Below are positions 51,268 through 59,550 of a DNA stretch of 64,000 nucleotides, piece after piece. Position 1 is the stretch's first letter; every line of letters starts with the position of its first letter. The stretch lies in assembly GCF_025421775.1 (NCBI RefSeq), contig NZ_JAOEFX010000003.1, positions 124,001-188,000 of the forward strand, given 5' to 3'. This stretch comes from Paenarthrobacter aurescens. Lineage in GTDB: Bacteria; Actinomycetota; Actinomycetes; Actinomycetales; Micrococcaceae. Under the pieces are notes generated by a model, which worked only from the letters and a program-made list of their open reading frames with translations, did no database searches and was not told where the DNA came from. The position numbers were made by a program, and so were the translations under genes.

Positions 51268-53367
51268 ATGACCACTCCCGCAGTCGCCCCGGAAACCACA
51301 GCCGTTGCAACCGTTCCCAGCTACGTTCAGGATGCTTGGTGGACACCGGCACCTGATGCCAAAAAGGTCCCGGTTCGCGATGCCAGCACCGGAGAAGTCC
51401 TGGCCAACGTGAGCACCGACGGACTGGACCTTGCCGCCGTCGTAAATTACGCCCGCACCACAGGCCAGGCTGAACTGGGGAATCTGACGTTCCACCAGCG
51501 CGCCCTCAAGCTCAAGGAGCTTGCCCAGTACCTCAACGGCCGGCGCCAGGAGCTGTACGAGTCCTCTTCGCAGAGCGGTGCCACCAAGATCGACAACATG
51601 ATCGACATCGACGGCGGCATCGGCGTGCTCTTCACGTTCGGCTCCAAGGGCCGCCGTGAACTGCCCAATTCGCAGGTTGTGGTGGACGGCCCCATGGAGG
51701 TTCTTTCCAAGGACGGCTCCTTCGCCGGCGAGCACATCTACACCCGAATTCCCGGCGTCGCAGTGCAGATCAATGCGTTCAACTTCCCGGTGTGGGGCAT
51801 GCTGGAGAAGTTCGCTCCTGCGTTCCTGGCCGGCGTTCCCACCATCGTGAAGCCGGCCACGCCCACAGGCTACGTCGCGGCTGCTGCGGTCAAGGCAATC
51901 GTTGAGTCCGGTATCCTCCCGGCCGGTTCCCTGCAGCTCATCTCCGGTTCGGCCCGGACCATCCTGGACGAGCTCGACTACCGCGACCTCGTATCCTTCA
52001 CGGGCTCGGCATCAACCGCCAACTCGCTGAAGAGCCACAGCAATGTTGTTCAGGGCGGCGTCCGCTTTACGTCTGAAACCGACTCCCTGAACGCCGCAAT
52101 CCTGGGCCCTGATGCCGTTCCGGGCACGCCAGAGTTCGACGCCTTCGTCAAGGCAGTGGTCACCGAAATGACTGTCAAGGCGGGCCAGAAGTGCACCGCC
52201 ATCCGCCGCATCATCGTGCCGCAGCAGCTCACCGCTGAGGTTGCTGCCGCCGTCGGCGCCCGCATCAACGAGCGCGTCGTCGTCGGTGACCCCCGTGCAG
52301 ACGGCGTCACCATGGGCGCCCTGGCTTCGCTGGAGCAGCTCGCCGACGTCCGCGCGGCTGTTCAATCAATGCTCGACGCCGGCGGTGAACTTGCGTACGG
52401 ATCTCTGGATACGCCGTCGGTCACCTCGGTTGGAGGCGCCGTAGGCGTCGTGGCGGACGGTGCCTTCATGTCTCCGGTTCTCCTGAGCTGGGCCGATGCT
52501 GAGACCGAAGAAGTCCACTCGCTGGAAGCATTCGGACCCGTATCGTCCGTCATTGGCTATACGGACCTTGCCGACGCTATCCGTCTGGCAGCCCGTGGCT
52601 CCGGCTCATTGGTGGCATCCGTGTGCACCAACGATCCTGCTGTAGCCCGCGAGCTGGTCACCGGCATCGCAGCCCACCACGGCCGCGTCCATATGCTCAA
52701 CCGGGAAGACGCCCGCTCGTCCACCGGTCACGGCTCGCCAGTCCCGCACCTGGTGCACGGTGGTCCCGGCCGCGCAGGCGGTGGCGAGGAACTGGGCGGT
52801 ATCCGCTCCGTTCTGCACCACATGCAGCGCACCGCCATCCAGGGCTCCCCGAACATGCTCACCGCTGTTACGGGCCAGTGGCACACCGGCGCCGACCGCA
52901 ACTTCACGGTGGAGACCGAGGGGGAGCACCCGTTCCGGAAGCACCTCTCGACGCTCCGCATCGGCGACGCCGTCCGCTCGGAACTCCGTGAGGTCAAGCT
53001 CGAGGACATCACTGCCTTCGCGAACTCCACGGGCGACACCTTCTACGCGCACACCAATCAGGAAGCCGCCGAAGCCAACCCGTTCTTCCCCGGCATCGTG
53101 GCCCACGGCTACTTGCTCCTGAGCTGGGCTGCCGGACTCTTTGTCGAGCCCGCACCGGGTCCCGTCCTGGCCAACTACGGCCTGGAGAACCTGCGCTTCA
53201 TCACCCCCGTCGCGGCCGGAGACTCCATCCGCGTTACGTTGACCGCGAAGAAGATCACTCCCCGGGAGACCGACGAATACGGCGAGGTTGCCTGGGACGC
53301 CGTCCTGACCAACCAGAACGACGAAATCGTAGCCACGTACGATGTTCTGACCCTCGTGGAGAAGTAG
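51268..53367 (+). CDS. paaZ: bifunctional oxepin-CoA hydrolase / 3-oxo-5,6-dehydrosuberyl-CoA semialdehyde dehydrogenase
   Basis: A 699-residue fusion. Residues about 30-530 are an aldehyde dehydrogenase with the general-base Glu in FTSETDS (about 269) and nucleophilic Cys in GQKCTAIRR (about 308). Residues about 545-695 are a MaoC-type hot-dog hydratase with AxxTGDxxxxH (FANSTGDTFYAH) and GIVAHGYLLLS. PaaZ opens the oxepin-CoA ring and oxidises the resulting aldehyde in phenylacetate breakdown. ATG 51268 follows GGAAGGA; a TetR operator lies 63 bp upstream. The multisubunit epoxidase genes paaABCDE are not in the window. Confidence 0.93.
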   Translation: MTTPAVAPETTAVATVPSYVQDAWWTPAPDAKKVPVRDASTGEVLANVSTDGLDLAAVVNYARTTGQAELGNLTFHQRALKLKELAQYLNGRRQELYESSSQSGATKIDNMIDIDGGIGVLFTFGSKGRRELPNSQVVVDGPMEVLSKDGSFAGEHIYTRIPGVAVQINAFNFPVWGMLEKFAPAFLAGVPTIVKPATPTGYVAAAAVKAIVESGILPAGSLQLISGSARTILDELDYRDLVSFTGSASTANSLKSHSNVVQGGVRFTSETDSLNAAILGPDAVPGTPEFDAFVKAVVTEMTVKAGQKCTAIRRIIVPQQLTAEVAAAVGARINERVVVGDPRADGVTMGALASLEQLADVRAAVQSMLDAGGELAYGSLDTPSVTSVGGAVGVVADGAFMSPVLLSWADAETEEVHSLEAFGPVSSVIGYTDLADAIRLAARGSGSLVASVCTNDPAVARELVTGIAAHHGRVHMLNREDARSSTGHGSPVPHLVHGGPGRAGGGEELGGIRSVLHHMQRTAIQGSPNMLTAVTGQWHTGADRNFTVETEGEHPFRKHLSTLRIGDAVRSELREVKLEDITAFANSTGDTFYAHTNQEAAEANPFFPGIVAHGYLLLSWAAGLFVEPAPGPVLANYGLENLRFITPVAAGDSIRVTLTAKKITPRETDEYGEVAWDAVLTNQNDEIVATYDVLTLVEK

Positions 53368-53368
53368 C

Positions 53369-53464
53369 GCTCTCTCACCTAATTGGGTGTTTGGGCGGAT
53401 GCTCTCTCACCTAATTGGGTGTTTGGGCGGATGCCCTCCCACCTAAGGGGGTGTGTGGGCGGAT
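53369..53464 (-). repeat. 32-nt-period repeat array 3 (core GGTGAGAGAG, minus orientation)
   Basis: Three consecutive 32-nt units (53369-53400, 53401-53432, 53433-53464). The first two are identical and start GCTCTCTCACCTAATTGG; the third is diverged. The array begins one base after the paaZ stop codon. Confidence 0.92.
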
Positions 53465-53484
53465 GCTCAGCCCCTATCGCCTAC

Positions 53485-53512
53485 GCGCTTCCCCACTCCT
53501 GTGGGGAAGCGC
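53485..53512. terminator. terminator hairpin between paaZ and TetR genes
   Basis: Perfect 12-bp stem GCGCTTCCCCAC (53485-53496) / GTGGGGAAGCGC (53501-53512), 4-nt loop, with T-rich TTCGGCGTTTCGG on the right. Likely ends the paaZ transcript, possibly both. Confidence 0.75.
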
Positions 53513-53567
53513 TTCGGCGTTTCGGCTTATGACGGCGCACCTGGCTACCCGTACCGACACCACCAAG

Positions 53568-53674
53568 GGTGAGAGAGGGATCCACCCAAGGGCGCGGGAG
53601 GTGAGAGAGGATCGCCAAAAAGCCGACGAGAGGTGAGAGAGGGATCCACCCAAGGGCGCGGGAGGTGAGCGGGC
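53568..53674 (+). repeat. 32-nt-period repeat array 4 (core GGTGAGAGAGG)
   Basis: Units at 53568, 53600 and 53632 are exactly 32 nt each, and a decayed fourth core (GGTGAGCGGG) starts at 53664. Units 1 and 3 are identical, unit 2 shares only the first ~14 nt. The array ends 19 nt before the stop of the TetR gene on the minus strand. Confidence 0.92.
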
Positions 53675-53692
53675 GTTGGGCCGCGGAGGTGG

Positions 53693-54295
53693 TCAGGCGG
53701 CCGTGTGGAGCCCGTCGAAGGCCATGGTGATGACGTCATCGGCGAGCTTCTCGGGAGAGAGTGAGCCGCCGGGCTTGTACCACTCCACAATCGAGTTGAT
53801 GGTGCCGAACAGCAGGCGTGTGACCGTGCGGGGATCGATATCCTGGCGAAGGGACCCATCGTCCCGGGCAGCGGAAATCAGGGCAGCTACCTTGTGGTCG
53901 AAAGCGCGGCGGCGCTCCAAAGCGTCGCGCTCAATTTCCGTGTTGCCGCGCAGGCGAAGCAGCAGGGTTACGAACGGAAGCCTGTCCACCAGTACCGCGA
54001 TGGTCTGGCGCAATACGAACTCCAGCCGCTCATCTGCGGGCCCGGACGTAGCCGCGGGCTCCTCGAGGATGGCTTCAAGGCCGCCCAACGCGTGGTCAAG
54101 GGCGAGCTTCAGCAGATCGCCCTTGGACGGCACGTGGTGGTAAATGGCGGACTTCGATATGCCGAGATTTTCAGCCAGGATGCCCATGGACGTTGCGTCG
54201 TAACCGTGGCGGTTGAAGACGTCGACGGCGATGCGGAGCACCGACTGCTGGTCGTAACCCGGCCGTCCGCGCTTGGTAGTGGTCTCAGAAGGCAT
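53693..54295 (-). CDS. TetR family regulator, probable PaaR
   Basis: A 200-residue TetR-family repressor. The N-terminal helix-turn-helix is clear: VLRIAVDVFNRHGYDATSMG, then ILAENLGISKSAIYHHVPSK. The C-terminal ligand domain contains FVTLLLRLRGNTEIERDALE. The gene lies 37 bp downstream of paaK on the same strand, so it probably belongs to a paaI-paaK-tetR transcript. The three related operators in this window and PaaR of C. glutamicum suggest that it senses phenylacetyl-CoA and represses the paa genes, including itself. Confidence 0.85.
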   Translation of the reverse strand: MPSETTTKRGRPGYDQQSVLRIAVDVFNRHGYDATSMGILAENLGISKSAIYHHVPSKGDLLKLALDHALGGLEAILEEPAATSGPADERLEFVLRQTIAVLVDRLPFVTLLLRLRGNTEIERDALERRRAFDHKVAALISAARDDGSLRQDIDPRTVTRLLFGTINSIVEWYKPGGSLSPEKLADDVITMAFDGLHTAA

Positions 54296-54332
54296 GCTGG
54301 CATTTTCTCACGATCTCAGCGGGGGACGGCGA

Positions 54333-55682
54333 TCAGCCCTTGGGGCGCATGTCGTAGATCCGGCGGAGCTTCCCGTTGGATCGCTCAAGGGAACCTGGCT
54401 CCACAACGTCAACCACGCAAGATGACCCGACGTGAATCTTGATCTGCTCCCGCAAGGTGTGTGCCGCCGTCGTGCCTGCCTCGGAAGGAACGTTCTCGCG
54501 GCGCTCGATCTTCACGGTCAGTGAGTCCATGCGCTTGCCCTCGGGGCGGGTGATTTCGAGCTGGAAGTGCGGGCTGAGTTCGGGGATGCGCAGCGCGATT
54601 TCCTCGATCTGCGACGGGAACAGGTTGACGCCGCGCAGGATGATCATGTCGTCGCTGCGGCCGGTGATACGGCCCATCCGGCGGTGTGCGGGGCGGGCAG
54701 TGCCAGGGAGCAGGCGGGTGAGGTCCTTGGTGCGGTACCGGATGATCGGCAGCGCTTCCTTGGTCAGGGATGTGAAGACGAGCTCGCCCGGTTCGCCATC
54801 GCCCAGGACCGTGGAGTGGTCGAAGGGGTCGATGATTTCAGGGCGGAAGTGGTCTTCCCAGATATGGCAGCCGTCCTGCGTTTCCACTGCTTCGCCGGCG
54901 ACGCCCGGGCCCATGACTTCGGAGAGGCCGTAGATGTCCGAGGCCTTGATGTTCATGGTGGTTTCAAGCTCGTGGCGCATCTCTTCGGTCCACGGTTCCG
55001 CACCCAAAACGGCGTACTTCAGGGAGGTGGACGTGGGGTCGATGCCTTGGTGTTGCATGGCATCGGCGATGGTGAGCAGGTACGTGGGCGTGGCCAGGAT
55101 GGCATCCGGCTTGAAGTCCTGGATGAGCTGGATCTGGCGTTCGGTCTGTCCTCCGGAGATCGGGATGACCGTGCAGCCGAGCGCTTCAGCGCCTGCGTGC
55201 GCCCCGAGGCCGCCGGTGAAGAGGCCGTAACCGTAGGCGTTGTGGACCTTCATGCCGGGGCGGACGCCGGAGGCGCGGAAGGAGCGGGCCACCAGGGTTG
55301 CCCAGTTGGCGAGGTCGTTCTTGGTGTAGCCAACCACGGTGGGGCGGCCGGTGGTGCCGGAGCTTGCGTGGATGCGCGCTACCTGGTCCTGCGGGACCGC
55401 GAACATGCCGAACGGGTATTCCAGGCGGAGGTCCTCTTTGGTGGTGTACGGGAACTTGCCGAGGTCGCTGAGTTCCTTCAGGTCCGACGGGTGCACGCCG
55501 GTTTCATCGAACTTGCGCTTGTACAGCGGCACGCGATCGTAGGCATAGGCAACAGTGTGCTGGAGGCGGGTGAGCTGCAGTGCCTCGAGTTCGTCGCGGG
55601 AGATGGTCTCTTCACGGTCCAGCACGGGGGCTGGTGACTTTGAGGTGGTTGATGCTGGTGCGGCCACGGTGTTCTGGGTCAT
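54333..55682 (-). CDS. paaK: phenylacetate-CoA ligase
   Basis: A 449-residue AMP-forming ligase. It has the PaaK P-loop HASSGTTGRPTVVGYT (about 120-135), the GYGLFTGGLGAHAG segment, YGLSEVMGPGVAGE and the C-terminal lysine region (RSNGKLRRIYDMRPKG). It converts phenylacetate plus CoA and ATP to phenylacetyl-CoA, the inducer-forming first step. TAGGAA precedes ATG 55682, which lies 7 bp after the paaI stop; an upstream start at 55787 would run into paaI. Confidence 0.95.
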   Translation of the reverse strand: MTQNTVAAPASTTSKSPAPVLDREETISRDELEALQLTRLQHTVAYAYDRVPLYKRKFDETGVHPSDLKELSDLGKFPYTTKEDLRLEYPFGMFAVPQDQVARIHASSGTTGRPTVVGYTKNDLANWATLVARSFRASGVRPGMKVHNAYGYGLFTGGLGAHAGAEALGCTVIPISGGQTERQIQLIQDFKPDAILATPTYLLTIADAMQHQGIDPTSTSLKYAVLGAEPWTEEMRHELETTMNIKASDIYGLSEVMGPGVAGEAVETQDGCHIWEDHFRPEIIDPFDHSTVLGDGEPGELVFTSLTKEALPIIRYRTKDLTRLLPGTARPAHRRMGRITGRSDDMIILRGVNLFPSQIEEIALRIPELSPHFQLEITRPEGKRMDSLTVKIERRENVPSEAGTTAAHTLREQIKIHVGSSCVVDVVEPGSLERSNGKLRRIYDMRPKG

Positions 55683-55689
55683 CAGGTTC

Positions 55690-56154
55690 CTACTTCTTGG
55701 AGATGGTGCGGCTGCGGCCGCGGAACTCGGCAATGAGTTCCCCGGGCTCGGTGTCGGGGGCGGCTTTGTCGTCCGGGGTAGCGGCATAGATCTGGATGTC
55801 GTACAGGCCGCTTCGGCCGGTACTCGCGCGGCGGTTTGCGACGGCGGTGATCACCTGGCCCTTGAAAGCCGGCTTGATGAAGTTGATATCGACGCCGGAT
55901 GCCACCGTAATGTTGGCGGCTTGCTTGGGCGTTGGGTTGGCTGGGTTGCAGGCCAGTGCGAAGGCTGTGTCGCCGAAAGCGAAGATCATTCCGCCGTGCG
56001 CCATGCCAAATCCGTTGAGCATCTCCTGGCGGAGGTGCATGCGGATGGTGGCGTGGCCGTCGTCGACCTTAAGGACCTCGATGCCCATCCATTCGGACGC
56101 GTAGTCGTTCGTCAGGATGTGGTGCGATGCACCGGAGAGGGTTGTTTCAACCAT
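55690..56154 (-). CDS. paaI: hydroxyphenylacetyl-CoA thioesterase PaaI
   Basis: A 154-residue hot-dog thioesterase. The motif LNGFGMAHGGMIFAFGDTAF contains the catalytic HGG(M)xxxxxD arrangement of PaaI. It hydrolyses dead-end CoA esters to free CoA in phenylacetate breakdown. GGAGG lies 9 nt before the ATG. It heads the paaI-paaK-tetR transcript, with the operator at 56179 in its upstream region. Confidence 0.92.
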   Translation of the reverse strand: MVETTLSGASHHILTNDYASEWMGIEVLKVDDGHATIRMHLRQEMLNGFGMAHGGMIFAFGDTAFALACNPANPTPKQAANITVASGVDINFIKPAFKGQVITAVANRRASTGRSGLYDIQIYAATPDDKAAPDTEPGELIAEFRGRSRTISKK

Positions 56155-56178
56155 GCGTCATTGCCTCCAGCTTTATTT

Positions 56179-56196
56179 ACCGAATGTTCATTAGGT
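56179..56196. promoter_or_regulatory. PaaR-type TetR operator, paaI-paaK-tetR
   Basis: ACCGAATGTTCATTAGGT is an 18-bp palindrome with one mismatch; with flanking bases the arms match at 9 of 10 positions. It lies 25 bp before paaI and shares the ACCGAAYG half-site with the site at 51187. Confidence 0.7.
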
Positions 56197-56262
56197 AATC
56201 CCAGATCGCGTCACGTGTCAAGACTGGGCCACTATTCGCCTGCACCTAGTAGCCTCGGACAC

Positions 56263-56841
56263 ATGCCCGAAATTGAGCTTCCCATCATCACCGAACGACT
56301 CATCCTGCGACGCTTTGAAGCCGAGGACCTTGATCGCTTCCACGGATACCAGTCACTCCCCGAAACTGCCCGGTTCCTTTTGCGCAACGAACTGACCAAA
56401 ACCAGGTCCATGGAAGTCCTGGGCCGCTACGCCAACTTCGAATTCAACAACGAAGGAGACTGGATCTGCCTCGCCATCGAGCGCAAGGACCAGCCTGGTT
56501 TGATGGGCGAAGTGGTGCTCAAGTGGCTGGAGGGCACAGGGCAGGGTGAGCTGGGCTGGATACTCCATCCCGAGGGACGCGGCCAGGGGATTGCCACTGA
56601 GGCCGCGGAGGCCGTCATGAAGTTGGCCTTCGAGCAACTGTCCTTCCATCGCATCGATGCCAAGCTGGACGCACTCAACGCCGGGTCGGCGGGTATCTGC
56701 AAGCGCCTGGGCATGCGGCTCGAAGCGAGCCTGGTGGACAACTGGCATTACAAGGGCCAATGGGCCACTGAGAACATTTACGCAATCCTGGACTCGGAGT
56801 GGCGCACACGGCACCATCCGTGGACGCGGACCATCAGCTGA
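56263..56841 (+). CDS. GNAT family N-acetyltransferase (RimJ/RimL-like)
   Basis: A 192-residue acetyltransferase: ELPIITERLILRRFEAEDLD at the start is typical of the acetyltransf_3 group, then GELGWILHPEGRGQGIATEA (acetyl-CoA loop R/QxxGxG/A) and FHRIDAKLDALNAGSAGICK. Target unknown. TAGCCT lies 7 nt before the ATG. Divergent from paaI; its 3' end overlaps the GGDEF-EAL gene by eight bases in convergent orientation. Confidence 0.9.
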   Translation: MPEIELPIITERLILRRFEAEDLDRFHGYQSLPETARFLLRNELTKTRSMEVLGRYANFEFNNEGDWICLAIERKDQPGLMGEVVLKWLEGTGQGELGWILHPEGRGQGIATEAAEAVMKLAFEQLSFHRIDAKLDALNAGSAGICKRLGMRLEASLVDNWHYKGQWATENIYAILDSEWRTRHHPWTRTIS

Positions 56842-58393
56842 CGGGCCACGTCTTGTGGTGCTTCAGCTGTTCCGTCAGTTCCGCTTCGGGCAGCGGCCGG
56901 CTGAAGTAGTACCCCTGGCCGCTGGTGCACCCGATGCCGAGCAGATATTCGGCTTGGTCAGCGTTTTCGATCCCCTCCCACACGGCAGCCAACCCGCACG
57001 CCCGGATGAGCTGCAGAACAGCAGCCAGGAGGGCGGGTTGGGAGGGGTCGCTGCCAAGGGCGGAGAGCAGTGTCCGGTCCACTTTGACGGTGTCAACGGG
57101 GAGCTGGCGCAGATAGCTGATGGAAGAGTAGCCGGTGCCGAAGTCGTCGATCTCCAGGCCCACCCCCAACCGGCGCAGGCTGTTGAGCGTGTAACGGTCC
57201 AGGTCATTGCCTTGGATGACAGCACTCTCGGTCAGCTCCAGGACCAGGAGCGAGGGGTCCAGTCCGGCCGAGGCCAAAGCCTCCCGGACGTCTTCGATGA
57301 ACTCCAGCCGCTGGAGGTCCGCCGCGGAAACGTTGATGCGCATGGTGAAGTTGTGGCCCGAGGTCAGTGGGTCCGTGCGCCATTGCTTCAACTGCTCGAC
57401 GGCGGTGCGGAGCACCCAGCCGCCCAGATCGGAGATCATTCCCGTTTCCTCGGCGATGGGGATGAAGTCATCCGGCATGATGATGCCGCGTGTGGGGTGG
57501 TTCCAGCGGACCAGCGCCTCCACGCCTTCGATTTCCCGGGTGTCCAGCCGGATGATGGGCTGGTAGTACAGCACCAGTTGGGAAGCGGCGATTGCCTCTT
57601 TGAGCTCGCCCACCAGTTGGTTCCGCATCTGTCGGGCATGCAGCATTGCCGGCTCGAACACCTTGAGCTTGCCACGTCCGTCAGCCTTGGACTCGTACAT
57701 GGCGATGTCCGCCTGCATCATCAGTTCCTCCGCGCGCTGGCCGGGGTCAGCCATCCGGAGGCCCATGCTGGCGCCGCACCGCAGGTGCTGTCCCTCGATC
57801 TCCATCACACCCACCACTGCAGCGAGTATGCGGTTTCCAATGGAGGCAGCCACAGCGGGCGTCACATCCGGGATCAGTACTGCGAATTCGTCCCCGCCCA
57901 TGCGGGCAACCATGTCCTGCTCACGAACCGCACCGCTGATGCGGTTGGCCACCGTTTCCAGGACCTTATCTCCGATGGTGTGCCCCAAGGAGTCGTTGAT
58001 CGCCTTGAAACCGTCCATGTCCAGCAAGAGGATGGCCGCTCGTTTGCCATTTTCCGTCCCGCTTGCCTGGGCTTTATTGAGGGCGGCCGCAAAAGCAGAG
58101 CGGTTGTTCAGGCCTGTCAGGGGGTCGGTCATGGCCATGTGCTGCATGGCCAGGTGAGCCTCATTGAGCTGTTGCGTCCGGGCCTGCACCCTTTGCTCCA
58201 GTTCTTCGTAAACGATCTGCAGGTCCTCGGCCAAGAGGTTGGTGCCCATGATCACGGCGTCGATTTCATCGCGTGCGTCCGAGACTTCGATCCTGGTGTT
58301 GAGGTCCCCGGCTGCCAGCCGGACGATGCCCTCCAAGAGCAACCCCAAGCGGGGGTCGTTGGCGGAGTACATTTGCTCTTCGGACATGCTCAA
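56834..58393 (-). CDS. bifunctional GGDEF-EAL c-di-GMP enzyme
   Basis: A 519-residue cytosolic protein. Residues 1-85 are a HAMP-like/coiled-coil signalling region with no membrane helix. The GGDEF domain has an intact GGDEF (166-170) and the product-inhibition I-site RxxD (157-160). The EAL domain has EAL (292-294), the metal-site Asn in RINVSAADL, ELTES, DDFG (416-419), Lys437 and Glu473, although AEGVE reads VWEGIE. Both synthesis and breakdown of c-di-GMP are therefore possible. It overlaps the upstream TPR gene by four bases (ATGA), so the TPR protein may control it. Confidence 0.92.
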   Translation of the reverse strand: MSMSEEQMYSANDPRLGLLLEGIVRLAAGDLNTRIEVSDARDEIDAVIMGTNLLAEDLQIVYEELEQRVQARTQQLNEAHLAMQHMAMTDPLTGLNNRSAFAAALNKAQASGTENGKRAAILLLDMDGFKAINDSLGHTIGDKVLETVANRISGAVREQDMVARMGGDEFAVLIPDVTPAVAASIGNRILAAVVGVMEIEGQHLRCGASMGLRMADPGQRAEELMMQADIAMYESKADGRGKLKVFEPAMLHARQMRNQLVGELKEAIAASQLVLYYQPIIRLDTREIEGVEALVRWNHPTRGIIMPDDFIPIAEETGMISDLGGWVLRTAVEQLKQWRTDPLTSGHNFTMRINVSAADLQRLEFIEDVREALASAGLDPSLLVLELTESAVIQGNDLDRYTLNSLRRLGVGLEIDDFGTGYSSISYLRQLPVDTVKVDRTLLSALGSDPSQPALLAAVLQLIRACGLAAVWEGIENADQAEYLLGIGCTSGQGYYFSRPLPEAELTEQLKHHKTWPVS

Positions 58394-59457
58394 CCCCCGT
58401 GTGGCCCGCCTCGTTGCTCATCGGTATGGCGAAGATACTCCCGAACAGCTGCGCTGCGTTCGGGCAACGCTGCTTGTTCGAACAGCATGGCAGCTTCTTC
58501 GAACGTAGCAAGCGCATCGTCACGCCTGTCGGATTCAAGCAAAGTCCGGGCGAAAAGGAAATGTGCCTCGGCGGAGGTTTGCGTGGCCAGAATGGAGGAC
58601 CTGGCGCACAGGGGTTCAAGGATGCCGGCAGCCTGCTGCAAATCGCCGCTGAGGAAATACCAATGGGCGCGGACCAAGGACATTTCCAAGTGGTCCCGTT
58701 CCGATCCACCCACAATGTCCGTGGCGAGCTCGGCCCTTTCTATGCAGCGGAGGGTTGCTGCGTCACTGAGTTTTGCTTGAAGCCGCATTTCCGCGGAAGC
58801 CCTGTTGAAGCGCGCCCACAAATCGACGTCCTTTGACGGTGACAGCCTCTCGGCCGCGAGATCGTGATACAGACCCCCGTCGGCAACGCGATCGGCCAGG
58901 AAAGCAACGTTTCCGATGACCCAGTAGCCTTTGCCCGCAGTGTCTTCATCTACGTCATCAGTCAGCAGGGTTTCCAATGCCAGGCACTCCCGCCAGGCGT
59001 CGTCCAGCAGACGGCTCTCTGCCAAGGCGGCGATCAAGGCCCGCTGGGCAAGGATCTGGACATACACCAGGTCCGGGTCCCCGGCGGCGAGTTTCGCCGC
59101 GTCGGCCGCCATCGTTGCAGCTTCGGGAAGCCGTCCCAGGCCCTGGAGGGCCACGGCAACCATGGTTCCTGCTTTGGCACCAAGCTCGGGGGAAGATGCA
59201 GTCAGGGTGTGATCGTTGAGCTCCATGGCCAGGCTGAGGTACTCCTCAATGCGGCCTTGGTCCCGGAGGCATTCAGCCTGCAGGTAGCGCATGTTCCACC
59301 ACGATTCGTCATCCCCGGCAATCGTGGCCAACCCGGCCGCTTCGTCTGCCAAGCGAAAGGCCTCGTCGAAGTCCCGTTCCTTCCATTTGGCGCGTGCCGT
59401 GAGACCGGCAACGAGGTGGGAGGCGAGATGGGGACTTTGCATATGCTCATTATCCAT
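58390..59457 (-). CDS. TPR-like helical repeat protein coupled to the GGDEF-EAL enzyme
   Basis: A 355-residue, all-helical protein with TPR-type repeats (for example LADEAAGLATIAGDDESWWN, GRLPEAATMAADAAKLAAGD, GDLQQAAGILEPLC, DDALATFEEAAMLFEQAALP). There is no helix-turn-helix, signal peptide or enzyme motif, so it is a Rap-like or scaffold-like protein in architecture. A good promoter is visible on the minus strand (TTGAAT at 59506-59501, 17-nt spacer, TATACG at 59483-59478), with a perfect inverted repeat over the -35. It is coupled to the c-di-GMP gene and divergent from the WWPN peptide gene. Confidence 0.75.
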   Translation of the reverse strand: MDNEHMQSPHLASHLVAGLTARAKWKERDFDEAFRLADEAAGLATIAGDDESWWNMRYLQAECLRDQGRIEEYLSLAMELNDHTLTASSPELGAKAGTMVAVALQGLGRLPEAATMAADAAKLAAGDPDLVYVQILAQRALIAALAESRLLDDAWRECLALETLLTDDVDEDTAGKGYWVIGNVAFLADRVADGGLYHDLAAERLSPSKDVDLWARFNRASAEMRLQAKLSDAATLRCIERAELATDIVGGSERDHLEMSLVRAHWYFLSGDLQQAAGILEPLCARSSILATQTSAEAHFLFARTLLESDRRDDALATFEEAAMLFEQAALPERSAAVREYLRHTDEQRGGPHGG

Positions 59458-59477
59458 GTCATTGCGGAAGAAAAGCT

Positions 59478-59506
59478 CGTATAGTTTGCACCGTGACTTT
59501 ATTCAA
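59478..59506 (-). promoter_or_regulatory. promoter of the TPR / GGDEF-EAL operon
   Basis: Minus strand -35 TTGAAT (plus 59501-59506), 17-nt spacer, -10 TATACG (plus 59478-59483), 20 nt from the ATG. On the plus strand the same bases contain TATAGT (59480-59485), a possible -10 for the divergent peptide gene. Confidence 0.6.
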
Positions 59507-59511
59507 GTCAC
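59493..59511. promoter_or_regulatory. inverted-repeat operator between TPR and peptide genes
   Basis: Perfect GTGACTT (59493-59499), 5 nt, AAGTCAC (59505-59511), followed by another AAGTC. It covers the -35 of the TPR promoter and lies ~40 nt before the peptide start, so one regulator could control both. Confidence 0.65.
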
Positions 59512-59550
59512 AAGTCAACAAATTCGCATCAGTACGAAAGGGCATAGCGG

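Larger units (their letters stand above)
53368..53692. other. 325-bp convergent intergenic region between paaZ and the TetR gene
   Basis: No plausible gene. It holds repeat array 3, a 12-bp perfect terminator stem and repeat array 4 in the opposite orientation, so the region is built as a mirror around the terminator. Confidence 0.8.

Noticed and set aside
53369..53674. CRISPR-like arrays
   Set aside because: The conserved part is only ~11 nt, the intervening segments recur within and between units, and there are no cas genes. They are better described as 32-nt-period tandem repeats.
56657..58780. 707-codon plus-strand frame over the GGDEF-EAL gene
   Set aside because: The minus-strand GGDEF-EAL protein has intact catalytic motifs; the plus frame has none.
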